Shown here: positions 5,832 to 12,856 of the stretch, piece by piece
Layout: the number at the start of each line of letters is the position of its first letter
Numbering within the stretch: the stretch's first letter is position 1
Source: an uncultured Collinsella sp.
GTDB taxonomy: Bacteria > Actinomycetota > Coriobacteriia > Coriobacteriales > Coriobacteriaceae
DNA: 14,005 bases
Assembly (NCBI GenBank): GCA_902490245.1
Contig: CABUDB010000012.1
Location: 1-14,005, forward strand
Direction of reading: 5' to 3'
The notes under the pieces: model-generated
What the model saw: the letters and a program-made list of their open reading frames with translations, nothing else
What the model was told of the DNA's origin: nothing
The model's database searches: none
Program-made: the position numbers and the translations under genes

Positions 5832-6794
5832 CTAGTGGGTGGGGTGCCAGACGAGGAGGGCGCCGCTGAGGATGTCGACCTCGATGCGCGAGGCGACAAC
5901 GGGCTCGCCGTCGGCCTGGATGGGGTAGTCGGGCTCCTCAAAGGTGAGCTCAACATGGCGGCAGCGGCGCATGCGAACCGGTGGCAACTTGGTATGGTGG
6001 CCGTCCTTGGCCGAAAGAAACATAGGCAGGGCAACCGCGCGAGGGACAGGGCCGCATGCGTAGCAGACGTCGAGCATGCCGTCGCAGGGGTCGGCATCGG
6101 GGCAGATACGATAGCCCGAGCCATACGTGGGACCCAACTGAATCGCCATGACGATCGTCCTTATGCGCTCAGCGGGCGTGCCGTCAAAGCTGGCTGTCAT
6201 GGGGTAGTTGCGATAGCGCAGGCCAAACTGCTCAAGTCCCGAGAGGGTGTAGAGCGGAGCACCCGTCAAGCCGGTCTTTTTGCGCAGCTCGGTGGTGCCA
6301 AGGCCGATGGCGGCATCGATGCCGACCGAAAGCGTCTGGTCGTAGTACTCGACGGTAGCCTCGCCGCTGCCGCTAGCAGGGCTCCATGAGCGAATGCGTC
6401 CGATGTCCTGACGCTGCAGCTCGCAGGTGAGCAGCGCGCCAAAATCCTTGCCGGAGAAATCGTCGATACCGAGGGTCTGGGCAAAATCGTTGCCGGAGCC
6501 CACGGGCAGGACGGCAAGGGCGGGCCGGACCGCTTCTTCCTGCGTCATAAGCCCGTTGACGACCTCGTGGATCACGCCGTCGCCGCCGAGTGCGATAACG
6601 GTGCGATAGCCCTGAGCCCGTGCGGCCAGCTCCTTGGCGTGTCCCATACGCTCGGTCAACACCAGGTCAAACTGGGATGCGCGTGCAGTCATGTCCAAAA
6701 AGCGTTGCAGGCGCTCGGCAACTTCGCGTGCCGCACCCGACTGGGCGACAGGATTGGCGATGATGAGCGTGCGACCAAAATCAGTTGCGTGCAT
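5832..6794 (-). CDS. Diacylglycerol kinase family lipid kinase
   Basis: This 320-aa protein belongs to the DagK/YegS/BmrU group, which uses ATP to phosphorylate diacylglycerol or a related lipid at the membrane face. Visible motifs are the N-terminal IIANPVAQSG (11-20), the nucleotide-binding GGDGVIHEVVNG (70-81), PVGSGNDFAQTLGI (97-110), and a C-terminal QADGEP block near residue 295. The length fits the family (about 290-330). The ATG at 6792-6794 has GGGAG 7 nt before it. Upstream in-frame starts (ATG 6818, GTG 6866) have no ribosome binding site and add sequence unlike the family. It lies 86 bp downstream of the CLC gene on the same strand and may share its transcript. Whether it acts on diacylglycerol or another lipid is not decidable here. 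Confidence 0.9.
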   Translation of the reverse strand: MHATDFGRTLIIANPVAQSGAAREVAERLQRFLDMTARASQFDLVLTERMGHAKELAARAQGYRTVIALGGDGVIHEVVNGLMTQEEAVRPALAVLPVGSGNDFAQTLGIDDFSGKDFGALLTCELQRQDIGRIRSWSPASGSGEATVEYYDQTLSVGIDAAIGLGTTELRKKTGLTGAPLYTLSGLEQFGLRYRNYPMTASFDGTPAERIRTIVMAIQLGPTYGSGYRICPDADPCDGMLDVCYACGPVPRAVALPMFLSAKDGHHTKLPPVRMRRCRHVELTFEEPDYPIQADGEPVVASRIEVDILSGALLVWHPTH

Positions 6795-6880
6795 GGGGTG
6801 ACTCCCGGCGTATGGCATGACAGTGCGGTCGCGCTCAGGTCGAATTACCCCCGATTGTGGCTGCACGGCGATTATTGCAT

Positions 6881-8302
6881 CTACTCTATCAGGTCGTTGT
6901 GGCGCTCGATAGCATCCGCTACCGTACCGCCCTCATCCACAATAAGCGAACGGCGCTTGGGTGAGATGATGCGTTGGGCGGGGTACACGCCGCGGTGTCC
7001 GCCGGTTAGGTAGCTAATAAACGAAACGATGACAAAGAAGCCCGCGGCCGTTCCATGGAACAGGTCGATGGCCATCATGCAGGTGGTGATGGGCACGTTG
7101 AGGCCGGCGCAGAAGACGCCGAGCATGCCGAGGGCCGCCATAAAGCTCGGGTCGAGTCCAGCGAGGCAACCGATCCATCCGCCGAGCGCCGCACCGATAC
7201 CAAACAGGGGTGTAACTTCGCCGCCTTGGAAGCCCGCGCCCAGGGTAAGCGCTGTGACGACCAACTTGATGGCTGCGTCCGCCAGGGTGGTGTTGCCTGC
7301 AAATCCGGCGCCGGAAAGCCACGTGGAAAGGCCAGCGTAGTCCCAGGCGTCGAGGAGGGCATAGGCGGCCAAAACCACGAGTGCGCCTATGAGTGCGCGA
7401 ACGAGGTAATTGGTGATAAAGCGATCGTACAGGCTCTTGACGGTTCGAACCGACCAGGCAAAGAGGCGTGCCGTCAGGCCAAAGATAATGGCTCCGATAA
7501 CGACGATGACAACCGTTCTGGGCGTCATGGCGGGAACGCTGGCGATAACATTCGCCTCGTACTCGGTTCCCAAGGCGAGTGACGTAAAGTAGCCGGTAAA
7601 CGAGGCGACGAGGCAGTAGATGCCCGCGGTGTAGTCGATCTTGCCGATAAAGCACATCTCCATGCCAAAGAAAGCTCCGGCAAGGGGCGAACCGAATACG
7701 GCGCCAAAGGCCGACGAGATGCCGGCGAGCATGAGGTCGTGGTGGTCATGCTTTTTGAGGTGGGCGAGGCTCGAGATGTTGCTGGCGATGGTGCCGCCAA
7801 TCTGCACCGCGGCTCCTTCGCGACCGGCCGACCCGCCCGTTAGGTGCGTGAGCGTGGAGCAGACGAAGGTGAGGACGGCCATGCGCATATGGATGAGGCG
7901 TGTGCCCAGAGCGGAGTCGATGACCAGGTTGTTGCCACGCTTGGCGGCGAGACCGTGGTTTTTGTACACCCATGCGGTGGCAACGCCCACAACGGGAAGC
8001 AAGGCGTAGACCCACACATGGTGCTCGCGATAGTCGGTCGCGATATTCAACGAGGCCAAAAACGCCCAAGCGGCAACGCCCATGGCGAGCGAGACGATGA
8101 CGACGAGCACGAGCAACTTGGCGCTAGCAAGTAGGTTGCGGGCGTTGCGGCGCGTGTCGGCAGCCAAGAGATGCTCGGAGCGGGTGAGCTGTTGCCTGCC
8201 TGCCATGATGACGTCGTTCAGGGAGAAAAAGCCGCCGTCGTCGAGCGGCTGGGAATGATCCTGCGCTGCGTTTGCGCTTTCGGGTTTGTCGTTATGAGCC
8301 AT
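6881..8302 (-). CDS. CLC-family anion channel/antiporter, possible fluoride exporter
   Basis: This 473-aa inner-membrane protein has a polar N-terminus of about 60 residues followed by the usual string of CLC helices. Filter segments are visible. GGSAGREGAAVQIGG (156-170) holds the external gating Glu162, with Ala where most CLCs have Pro after GREG. QGGEVTPLFGIGA (359-371) is the GGxxxP segment. The first anion-binding loop, normally GSGIP, reads KRGNNLVID (121-129). As I recall, CLC-F fluoride/proton antiporters have Asn or Met at that serine position, so a fluoride exporter is possible; chloride/proton exchange remains the alternative. There are no CBS domains. The start is ATG 8300-8302, with AGAGGA 4 nt before it. 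A perfect TATAAT lies about 30 bp upstream. No fluoride riboswitch was found. Confidence 0.9.
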   Translation of the reverse strand: MAHNDKPESANAAQDHSQPLDDGGFFSLNDVIMAGRQQLTRSEHLLAADTRRNARNLLASAKLLVLVVIVSLAMGVAAWAFLASLNIATDYREHHVWVYALLPVVGVATAWVYKNHGLAAKRGNNLVIDSALGTRLIHMRMAVLTFVCSTLTHLTGGSAGREGAAVQIGGTIASNISSLAHLKKHDHHDLMLAGISSAFGAVFGSPLAGAFFGMEMCFIGKIDYTAGIYCLVASFTGYFTSLALGTEYEANVIASVPAMTPRTVVIVVIGAIIFGLTARLFAWSVRTVKSLYDRFITNYLVRALIGALVVLAAYALLDAWDYAGLSTWLSGAGFAGNTTLADAAIKLVVTALTLGAGFQGGEVTPLFGIGAALGGWIGCLAGLDPSFMAALGMLGVFCAGLNVPITTCMMAIDLFHGTAAGFFVIVSFISYLTGGHRGVYPAQRIISPKRRSLIVDEGGTVADAIERHNDLIE

Positions 8303-8331
8303 ACGTTCCTCTTTTGGGTTGCAACGCAAGC

Positions 8332-8337
8332 ATTATA
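8332..8337 (-). promoter_or_regulatory. Candidate -10 box for the CLC gene
   Basis: On the minus strand this reads TATAAT, a perfect consensus, 29 bp before the CLC start codon. No good -35 lies 17 bp upstream. If used, the leader is only about 20-25 nt, leaving no room for a riboswitch. Confidence 0.45.
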
Positions 8338-8449
8338 AAACGCGGTAAACGCGACGAGCCGGTGGGTTGGTTTCTATTCTGTTTCGCAGCCTGCAACCGA
8401 CAGGTGTATTTGCGGGTACAGGCCGAGTCGCGGTCGTGCGTCGGGGGAT

Positions 8450-8455
8450 TATACT
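8450..8455 (+). promoter_or_regulatory. Candidate -10 box for moeA
   Basis: TATACT lies 57 bp before the moeA ATG, in the gap divergent from the CLC gene. There is no clear -35. The leader would contain a small GGCGC (8475-8479) / GCGCC (8489-8493) hairpin ending just before the ribosome binding site. The minus strand at nearly the same place reads TATAAT (8448-8453 region), so the direction is not certain. Confidence 0.35.
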
Positions 8456-8512
8456 GAGACAAGCATAAAGAATTGGCGCCCCTGTTGTGCGCCGTGGCAT
8501 TAAGAGGTGCAT

Positions 8513-9775
8513 ATGGCAGAGAAACTCATTCCGCTGGAGGATGCACAGTCGATTGTTTTGTCGCACGTTGCTCCGACGGATCTCATCGAGATTCCCGTGT
8601 GGCAGGCCGCCGGTCTTCCCTTGGCAGAGGACGCGGTGGCCGATATCGACATCTCGCCGTTTGCCAACAGCGCTATGGACGGATATGCCGTGCGCTCGGC
8701 GGACTTGGCGCAGACATCTGGCGAGGTGCCGGTGACGCTCGACGTTATCGGACACGAAGCAGCGGGCCATGTCTTTGAGGGCGTGCTCGGCGTGGGTGAG
8801 ACGGTCCGCATCATGACGGGCGCGCCGGTACCCGAAGGTGCCGATGCCGTGGTGAAATACGAGATCGTCGACGTGCTCGATGGCGATGGCAACGAGGGCT
8901 CGCGTGTGAGGTTCTCGGCGCCTGCCAAGGTAGGGGAGAACGTTCGCTCTGCCGCCGAGGAGGCCCATGCCGGCGATGTTGTGATGCACGCCGGCGAGGT
9001 CGTGGCTCCGGCGGGCGCGGGTCTGCTGGCAAGCGCCGGATATGCGAGCGTGAAGGTGCACGCTGCCCCGCGTGTGGGCATCATCTCGCTGGGCACGGAA
9101 CTGGTCGCACCGAGCAACGTGCCGGCGCGCGGGCAGATTCGCGACTCCAACTCGTCGGCGTTGATGGCCGAAGCACTCGATGCCGGCGCCGAGCCCGTGT
9201 TCTACGGCATTGCGCCCGATGATGAGCAGGCAATCGCCGAGTTGGTGCATCGCGCCGTGCAGGAGTGCGATTTTGTCATTACGAGCGGCGGTGCCTCGGC
9301 GGGCGATTACGACTATGTGACGGCGCTCGTCCGACGCGAGGGCGAGGTGCTGTTTGACCGCATCTCGATGCGTCCGGGCAAGGCCATCACGTTTGGCTTG
9401 CTCGGGGGTAAGCCCTACCTGGGGCTTTCAGGCAATCCGGCCGCGGCGTATGTGGGCTTTGAGATGCTCGCCCGTCCGGCGATCCGCAAGATGCGCGGCT
9501 TTGCCGAGGGTGCGCGTCCCGTGCAGCAGGCGACGCTCACGCACGGTGTGAAAAAGCGCCAGGACCGACGCTTCTTCGATCGCGCCACGGTTTTGCGCGA
9601 TCCCGAGACCGGTGAGCTGCTGGTGACCGAGGCCAAGACGCAGAATTCGGCGCTGCTCGGCACGATGCAGCGGGCCAACTGCCTGCTGCGTATTGACGAA
9701 GGACCGTGCGAGCTCAAGGCGGGAGATGTCGTAGACGTTGTTCGCGTCGATCTGCCCGAGGGCGCCGTGTTGTAG
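8513..9775 (+). CDS. moeA: Molybdopterin molybdenumtransferase
   Basis: MoeA inserts molybdate into adenylylated molybdopterin, the last step of basic molybdenum cofactor synthesis, in the cytoplasm. The 420-aa protein has every MoeA landmark: SPFANSAMDGYAVR (48-61), MTGAPVPEGADAVV (101-114), GTELV (194-198), the MPT-binding SGGASAGDYDYV (258-269) and GLSGNPAAA (304-312), then the C-terminal domain IV. Length is typical. The start is ATG 8513, with AAGAGG 5 nt before it; a GTG at 8507 overlaps that site. The mogA/moaB-type gene follows after 10 bp with its ribosome binding site overlapping the moeA stop, so the two are one operon. I saw no molybdenum cofactor riboswitch in the leader. Confidence 0.96.
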   Translation: MAEKLIPLEDAQSIVLSHVAPTDLIEIPVWQAAGLPLAEDAVADIDISPFANSAMDGYAVRSADLAQTSGEVPVTLDVIGHEAAGHVFEGVLGVGETVRIMTGAPVPEGADAVVKYEIVDVLDGDGNEGSRVRFSAPAKVGENVRSAAEEAHAGDVVMHAGEVVAPAGAGLLASAGYASVKVHAAPRVGIISLGTELVAPSNVPARGQIRDSNSSALMAEALDAGAEPVFYGIAPDDEQAIAELVHRAVQECDFVITSGGASAGDYDYVTALVRREGEVLFDRISMRPGKAITFGLLGGKPYLGLSGNPAAAYVGFEMLARPAIRKMRGFAEGARPVQQATLTHGVKKRQDRRFFDRATVLRDPETGELLVTEAKTQNSALLGTMQRANCLLRIDEGPCELKAGDVVDVVRVDLPEGAVL

Positions 9776-9785
9776 GAGGAATGCT

Positions 9786-10265
9786 GTGGAGTTGAAGATA
9801 TCGATCGTGACGTGTTCGGACACGCGCGATCTTGCCCAGGACGAGGCTGGAGCCGCACTCGAGGAACTCATCGTGGCGCAGGGCTGGACGGTCGCCTCGC
9901 ATGTGGTCGTGCGCGATGACGTCAGCGAGATCGGTGATGCCATTGTGGAAGCCGCCGATGAGTGCCACGCCAATGTCGTGCTCACCTGCGGCGGTACGGG
10001 GCTTTCGATGCGCGACGTGACGCCCGAGGCCACGCGCGCCGTCTGCGATCGCGACGTGCCGGGCATTGCCGAGGCGATCCGTGCGTACTCGATGACCAAG
10101 ACGCGCCGCGCCATGCTCTCGCGCGCTATTTGCATGCAACGAGGTCATACACTTGTCGTAAACTTTCCCGGTTCTACGAAGGCCGCCCGCGAAAGCTGGG
10201 AGGCCATAGCGGACCAGCTGGAGCATGCGGCTCAGATGACAGCGGGCGGCGGACATACCAACTAA
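9786..10265 (+). CDS. MogA/MoaB-type molybdopterin adenylyltransferase
   Basis: This 159-aa protein of the MoaB/Mog fold adenylylates molybdopterin, making the substrate for MoeA. The key motif is LTCGGTGLSMRDVTPEAT (66-83) with GGTG at 69-72 and the conserved Asp77. Supporting segments are the N-terminal IVTCSDTR (7-14) and VNFPGS (125-130). The GTG start has AGGAGGA 5 nt before it; an ATG at 9781 is out of frame, and a longer in-frame ORF overlaps moeA with no support. The gene follows moeA by 10 bp and ends at a terminator, giving a two-gene unit. Sequence alone does not separate MogA from MoaB naming; context with MoeA favours the adenylylation role. Confidence 0.93.
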   Translation: MELKISIVTCSDTRDLAQDEAGAALEELIVAQGWTVASHVVVRDDVSEIGDAIVEAADECHANVVLTCGGTGLSMRDVTPEATRAVCDRDVPGIAEAIRAYSMTKTRRAMLSRAICMQRGHTLVVNFPGSTKAARESWEAIADQLEHAAQMTAGGGHTN

Positions 10266-10278
10266 GCGATTTACCTGC

Positions 10279-10315
10279 GGCGGAGCGACCTGAACGGCTG
10301 CTCCGCCTTTTATTT
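10279..10315 (+). terminator. Intrinsic terminator behind the moeA-mog operon
   Basis: GGCGGAGC (10279-10286) pairs perfectly with GCTCCGCC (10300-10307) over 8 bp with a 13-nt loop, followed by TTTTATTT (10308-10315). It begins 13 bp after the mog stop and separates this pair from the mod operon. Confidence 0.88.
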
Positions 10316-10356
10316 GCGCCCAAGGGGACGGCATTCTGTAGGCATGTCTGAAACTA

Positions 10357-10394
10357 TATTCTCAGAAGAGAATAATTTCTCATAAACATTATTC
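10357..10394. promoter_or_regulatory. Overlapping dyads upstream of modA, candidate operator
   Basis: TATTCTC 10357-10363 and GAGAATA 10368-10374 form a perfect 7-bp dyad around AGAA. The same GAGAA pairs again with TTCTC 10377-10381, giving three TTCTC/GAGAA half-sites with centres exactly 9 bp apart. A further dyad GAATAAT 10370-10376 / ATTATTC 10388-10394 overlaps. The array lies just upstream of a TATAAT box, over the -35 area. It is not an obvious match to the E. coli ModE box. A metal- or oxyanion-responsive regulator is inferred. Confidence 0.5.
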
Positions 10395-10403
10395 GCACCG
10401 AAG

Positions 10404-10409
10404 TATAAT
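10404..10409 (+). promoter_or_regulatory. Candidate -10 box for the mod operon
   Basis: A perfect TATAAT in an AT-rich stretch, 60 bp before the modA ATG. The expected -35 position holds no TTGACA-like sequence, so an activator may be needed. The resulting leader of about 54 nt contains a hairpin (10426-10447). Confidence 0.5.
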
Positions 10410-10425
10410 CTAATTACAGAATAAA

Positions 10426-10447
10426 GCCCGCGGTGGGGTACCCGGGC
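10426..10447 (+). other. Leader hairpin before modA
   Basis: GCCCG 10426-10430 pairs with CGGGC 10443-10447, and GGT 10432-10434 with ACC 10440-10442, around a GGGGT loop with one bulged C. It ends about 10 nt before the ribosome binding site GAAAGGG. There is no T-run, so if it regulates, it would do so at translation or RNA stability. It does not look like the known molybdenum cofactor riboswitch. Confidence 0.45.
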
Positions 10448-10469
10448 ATAAGGTCCGAAAGGGTTGAAC

Positions 10470-11342
10470 ATGCTCGATATGGTTTCTCGCCGCGGATTCG
10501 TCTCGCTTTCCGCTGTCGCCGCTGCCGGCCTTGGCCTTGCCGGCTGCTCCGGCAATAAGGCACCTGAGTCGACTGGCTCCGGTGCCGGTTCCGCCAAGAC
10601 TTCGTCCAAGAAGGCTGTCAAGCTTCAGGTCTTTGCCGCCAACTCGCTCGAGAAGGCTCTGCCCGAGGTTCAGGAGCTTTACACCGAGCAGACCGGTACC
10701 ACGTTTGCCGACACGCAGTTCAAGGCGTCTGGCGACCTAGTCGAGCAGATGCGCGCCGGTGCCGCCGTCGACGTGCTCATCACAGCCTCCAAGGGCACCA
10801 TGGACGATGCCGAGACCGCCGAGCTCGTCGATGCCGACACGCGTGAGGATATGTTCGTCAACGATCTTGTGATCATTCGCGCCGAGGGCTCCGACACCAA
10901 GGTCGAGGCCATCGCCGACGTCGCGAATCTGGACGGCAAGATCGCCATTGGCGACGCCAAGACCGTTCCCGCCGGCAAGTACGCCAACCAGGCGCTGGCT
11001 TCTGTGGGCCTCTATACCGGCACCGAGGGCGACGACGGCGAGTATGCGCCCGAGATCGCCGACAAGGTCGCACTGGCCGACAAAGTTGGTACCGCCGCCG
11101 CCTATGTGTCCACAGGCGACTGCGTGGCCGGTTTCGTCTACAGCTCCGATATCTTCCGCTATGACGGCATCGAGGAGGTCTTCGTGTGCCCCGAGGATTC
11201 GCACAAGCCGATCGTGTATCCCGGTGCTGTCGCCGATAGCTCCGAGCATGCCGACGAGGCCAAGGCGTTCATCGAGTTTTGCCTGTCCAACAAGAAGGCC
11301 CAGAAGATTTGGGCCAAGTACGGCTTTGAGCTTTCCGAGTAG
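10470..11342 (+). CDS. modA: Molybdate ABC transporter substrate-binding lipoprotein
   Basis: ModA captures molybdate (or tungstate) outside the membrane and passes it to ModB. The 290-aa protein starts with SRRGFVSLSA (6-15), a twin-arginine-like motif, then a hydrophobic stretch ending in the lipobox LAGC (23-26), so it is a lipid-anchored protein, possibly exported folded by Tat. A Ser/Gly/Ala/Lys linker (about 27-48) leads to the binding domain: VFAANSLEKAL (54-64), KASGDLVEQMRAGAAVDVLITAS (85-107) and the ModA hallmark TVPAGKYANQAL (165-176). AAAYVSTGDCVAGFVYSSD (209-227) is the second-lobe block. The ATG has AAAGGG 6 nt before it. It heads modABC, with a 68-bp gap to modB. Molybdate and tungstate binders cannot be told apart here. 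Confidence 0.95.
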   Translation: MLDMVSRRGFVSLSAVAAAGLGLAGCSGNKAPESTGSGAGSAKTSSKKAVKLQVFAANSLEKALPEVQELYTEQTGTTFADTQFKASGDLVEQMRAGAAVDVLITASKGTMDDAETAELVDADTREDMFVNDLVIIRAEGSDTKVEAIADVANLDGKIAIGDAKTVPAGKYANQALASVGLYTGTEGDDGEYAPEIADKVALADKVGTAAAYVSTGDCVAGFVYSSDIFRYDGIEEVFVCPEDSHKPIVYPGAVADSSEHADEAKAFIEFCLSNKKAQKIWAKYGFELSE

Positions 11343-11410
11343 TGCGGCTTGGCGCGATAATTCCATCGTTTTGTGTTTCACTCCGTCCTTGTATTCGCTT
11401 GGAGCTTTTC

Positions 11411-12853
11411 GTGCTTAATAGATTCCGCATACTTGTCGCCTGTGCTTTGACCCTCGCGCTTTGCTGGGTGCCGGGATTTGCGGTTGCTGGGGACGCTGAG
11501 GACGGGGCCCAGGTTGCTGCGACCGTTCATGGGCTTTCCTATGGGATCGAGGGTTTTGAGCGGTTGGCCAAGGGGACTGCTCGTGCCATGGAGGGCCAGC
11601 CTGAGGGCTACCGGTTTCCCGTTGACGAGGACGTGGACCTTGTAGTGGCGCCTGCTGCCGATCGCGTTGTGGTGTGGATATCGCCCAAGGCGGCCGAGGA
11701 GTATGGATTGGATCCGCAGGACAACGAGTGCGTATCGGGTCTCAAGGCCCTCGTCTGTAAGCTCGACAGCGCAAACTGCATGGGAGGTGCGCAGCTAGGG
11801 GACGTGGATCTTCCTTGGTATGTCACGGCGGAAACAACGTTTGATGCCGGCGGGTATACCTATGGCTTTGACGAGCGCGGCGCGGATGGGGACCGCTATG
11901 TGGTGATTGCATCAGCCTCGGGTGATGCCAAGGGCGGCGCGCGTTGGCTTGATAGCGCTCAAATGGTTGAAGCATCGTCTGTCGTGTTGCGGGATGAGCA
12001 GGGGGCCTTGAACTCTCTGGCTTCCTTTTTGGACGACATCGACTATCGCCCGTTTTGGGTGTCCATAAAAACGAGCGGGCTTGCCCTGGTGATTGCCTTT
12101 GCGCTGGGCCTGTTTGCCGCGTGGAAGACTATGGGTACCTCGAGTCGCATCAAGGGCCTGCTCGACTCGGTCTTTACCATCCCTATGGTGCTGCCGCCCA
12201 CGGTCTGCGGTTTTCTGCTCCTCATGCTGTTTGGCCGTTCGACCGGGGTGGGCCAATGGCTCATCGCGCACGGCATCTCGATCGTCTTTACCTGGCCCGC
12301 GGCGGTCATTTCGGCTGTCGTTGTATCGTTTCCGCTGGTCTACCGCACGGCGCTCGGAGCCTTCGAGAGCCTCGACACGCAGATGCTCGACGCCGCGCGA
12401 ACCTTGGGGTGGTCCGAACGTCGCATCTTTGCCAAGCTCATGATGCCGCTCGGCTGGCCCTCAATCGCGGCGGGCACGGTGCTCGCCTTCGCTCGCGCGA
12501 TGGGCGAGTTTGGCTGCACGCTGTTCTTTGCGGGCAACTACGCCGGCATTACGCAGACCATTCCCATTGCGATTTACTTTGAGTGGATGGGCGGCAATAC
12601 GTCGGTGGCTCTCTTTTGGGTCGTGGTCGTAATAGCGTTCAGCTTCCTGGTCATCCTATTCATCAACATGTACACGGCGCATTCTCAAAAGTATCGCGAG
12701 CGCGGTCTCTCCCGTGCGGAGCGCAAGCAGGCCAAAGAGCTCGCCGGACAGGGCGATTCGCTTGACCCGGTGGGCGGTGATGCCTTGCGTATCGATCGCG
12801 AGGCGCTGGCCGAGCTTATGCGCGATGATACGGTCGCAATGGGAGGTCGATAA
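11411..12853 (+). CDS. modB: Molybdate ABC permease with extra extracytoplasmic domain
   Basis: ModB forms the membrane channel of the molybdate importer. The 480-aa product is about twice the usual length (about 220-230). Residues 1-26 look like a signal sequence (MLNRFRIL, a hydrophobic core, then AVA). Residues 27-215 form an unrecognised domain that should lie outside the membrane, with Cys107, Cys116 and Cys123. The permease proper spans about 216-422: helix 216-237, FTIPMVLPPTVCGF (255-268), and the EAA loop for ModC docking at 318-352 (FESLDTQMLDAARTLG onward). A polar tail (about 424-480) follows. The GTG at 11411 has TTGGAG 6 nt upstream and gives a clean signal sequence. A GTG at 11342 overlapping the modA stop has no ribosome binding site. 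The permease assignment is firm, the extra domain's role unknown. Confidence 0.9.
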   Translation: MLNRFRILVACALTLALCWVPGFAVAGDAEDGAQVAATVHGLSYGIEGFERLAKGTARAMEGQPEGYRFPVDEDVDLVVAPAADRVVVWISPKAAEEYGLDPQDNECVSGLKALVCKLDSANCMGGAQLGDVDLPWYVTAETTFDAGGYTYGFDERGADGDRYVVIASASGDAKGGARWLDSAQMVEASSVVLRDEQGALNSLASFLDDIDYRPFWVSIKTSGLALVIAFALGLFAAWKTMGTSSRIKGLLDSVFTIPMVLPPTVCGFLLLMLFGRSTGVGQWLIAHGISIVFTWPAAVISAVVVSFPLVYRTALGAFESLDTQMLDAARTLGWSERRIFAKLMMPLGWPSIAAGTVLAFARAMGEFGCTLFFAGNYAGITQTIPIAIYFEWMGGNTSVALFWVVVVIAFSFLVILFINMYTAHSQKYRERGLSRAERKQAKELAGQGDSLDPVGGDALRIDREALAELMRDDTVAMGGR

Positions 12854-12856
12854 GCC

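Noticed and set aside
7014..7655. Second minus-strand frame inside the CLC gene
   Set aside because: It is a frame-shifted shadow rich in Arg and His with no domain. The CLC frame is intact across the whole region, so no frameshift needs explaining.
8303..8512. Fluoride or molybdenum cofactor riboswitch in the CLC/moeA divergent gap
   Set aside because: No conserved fluoride aptamer strings on the minus strand and no molybdenum cofactor motif pattern on the plus strand. Both predicted leaders are too short.
11342..11410. Earlier GTG start for modB overlapping the modA stop
   Set aside because: No ribosome binding site is present, and the added 23 residues spoil a clean signal sequence that starts at GTG 11411.
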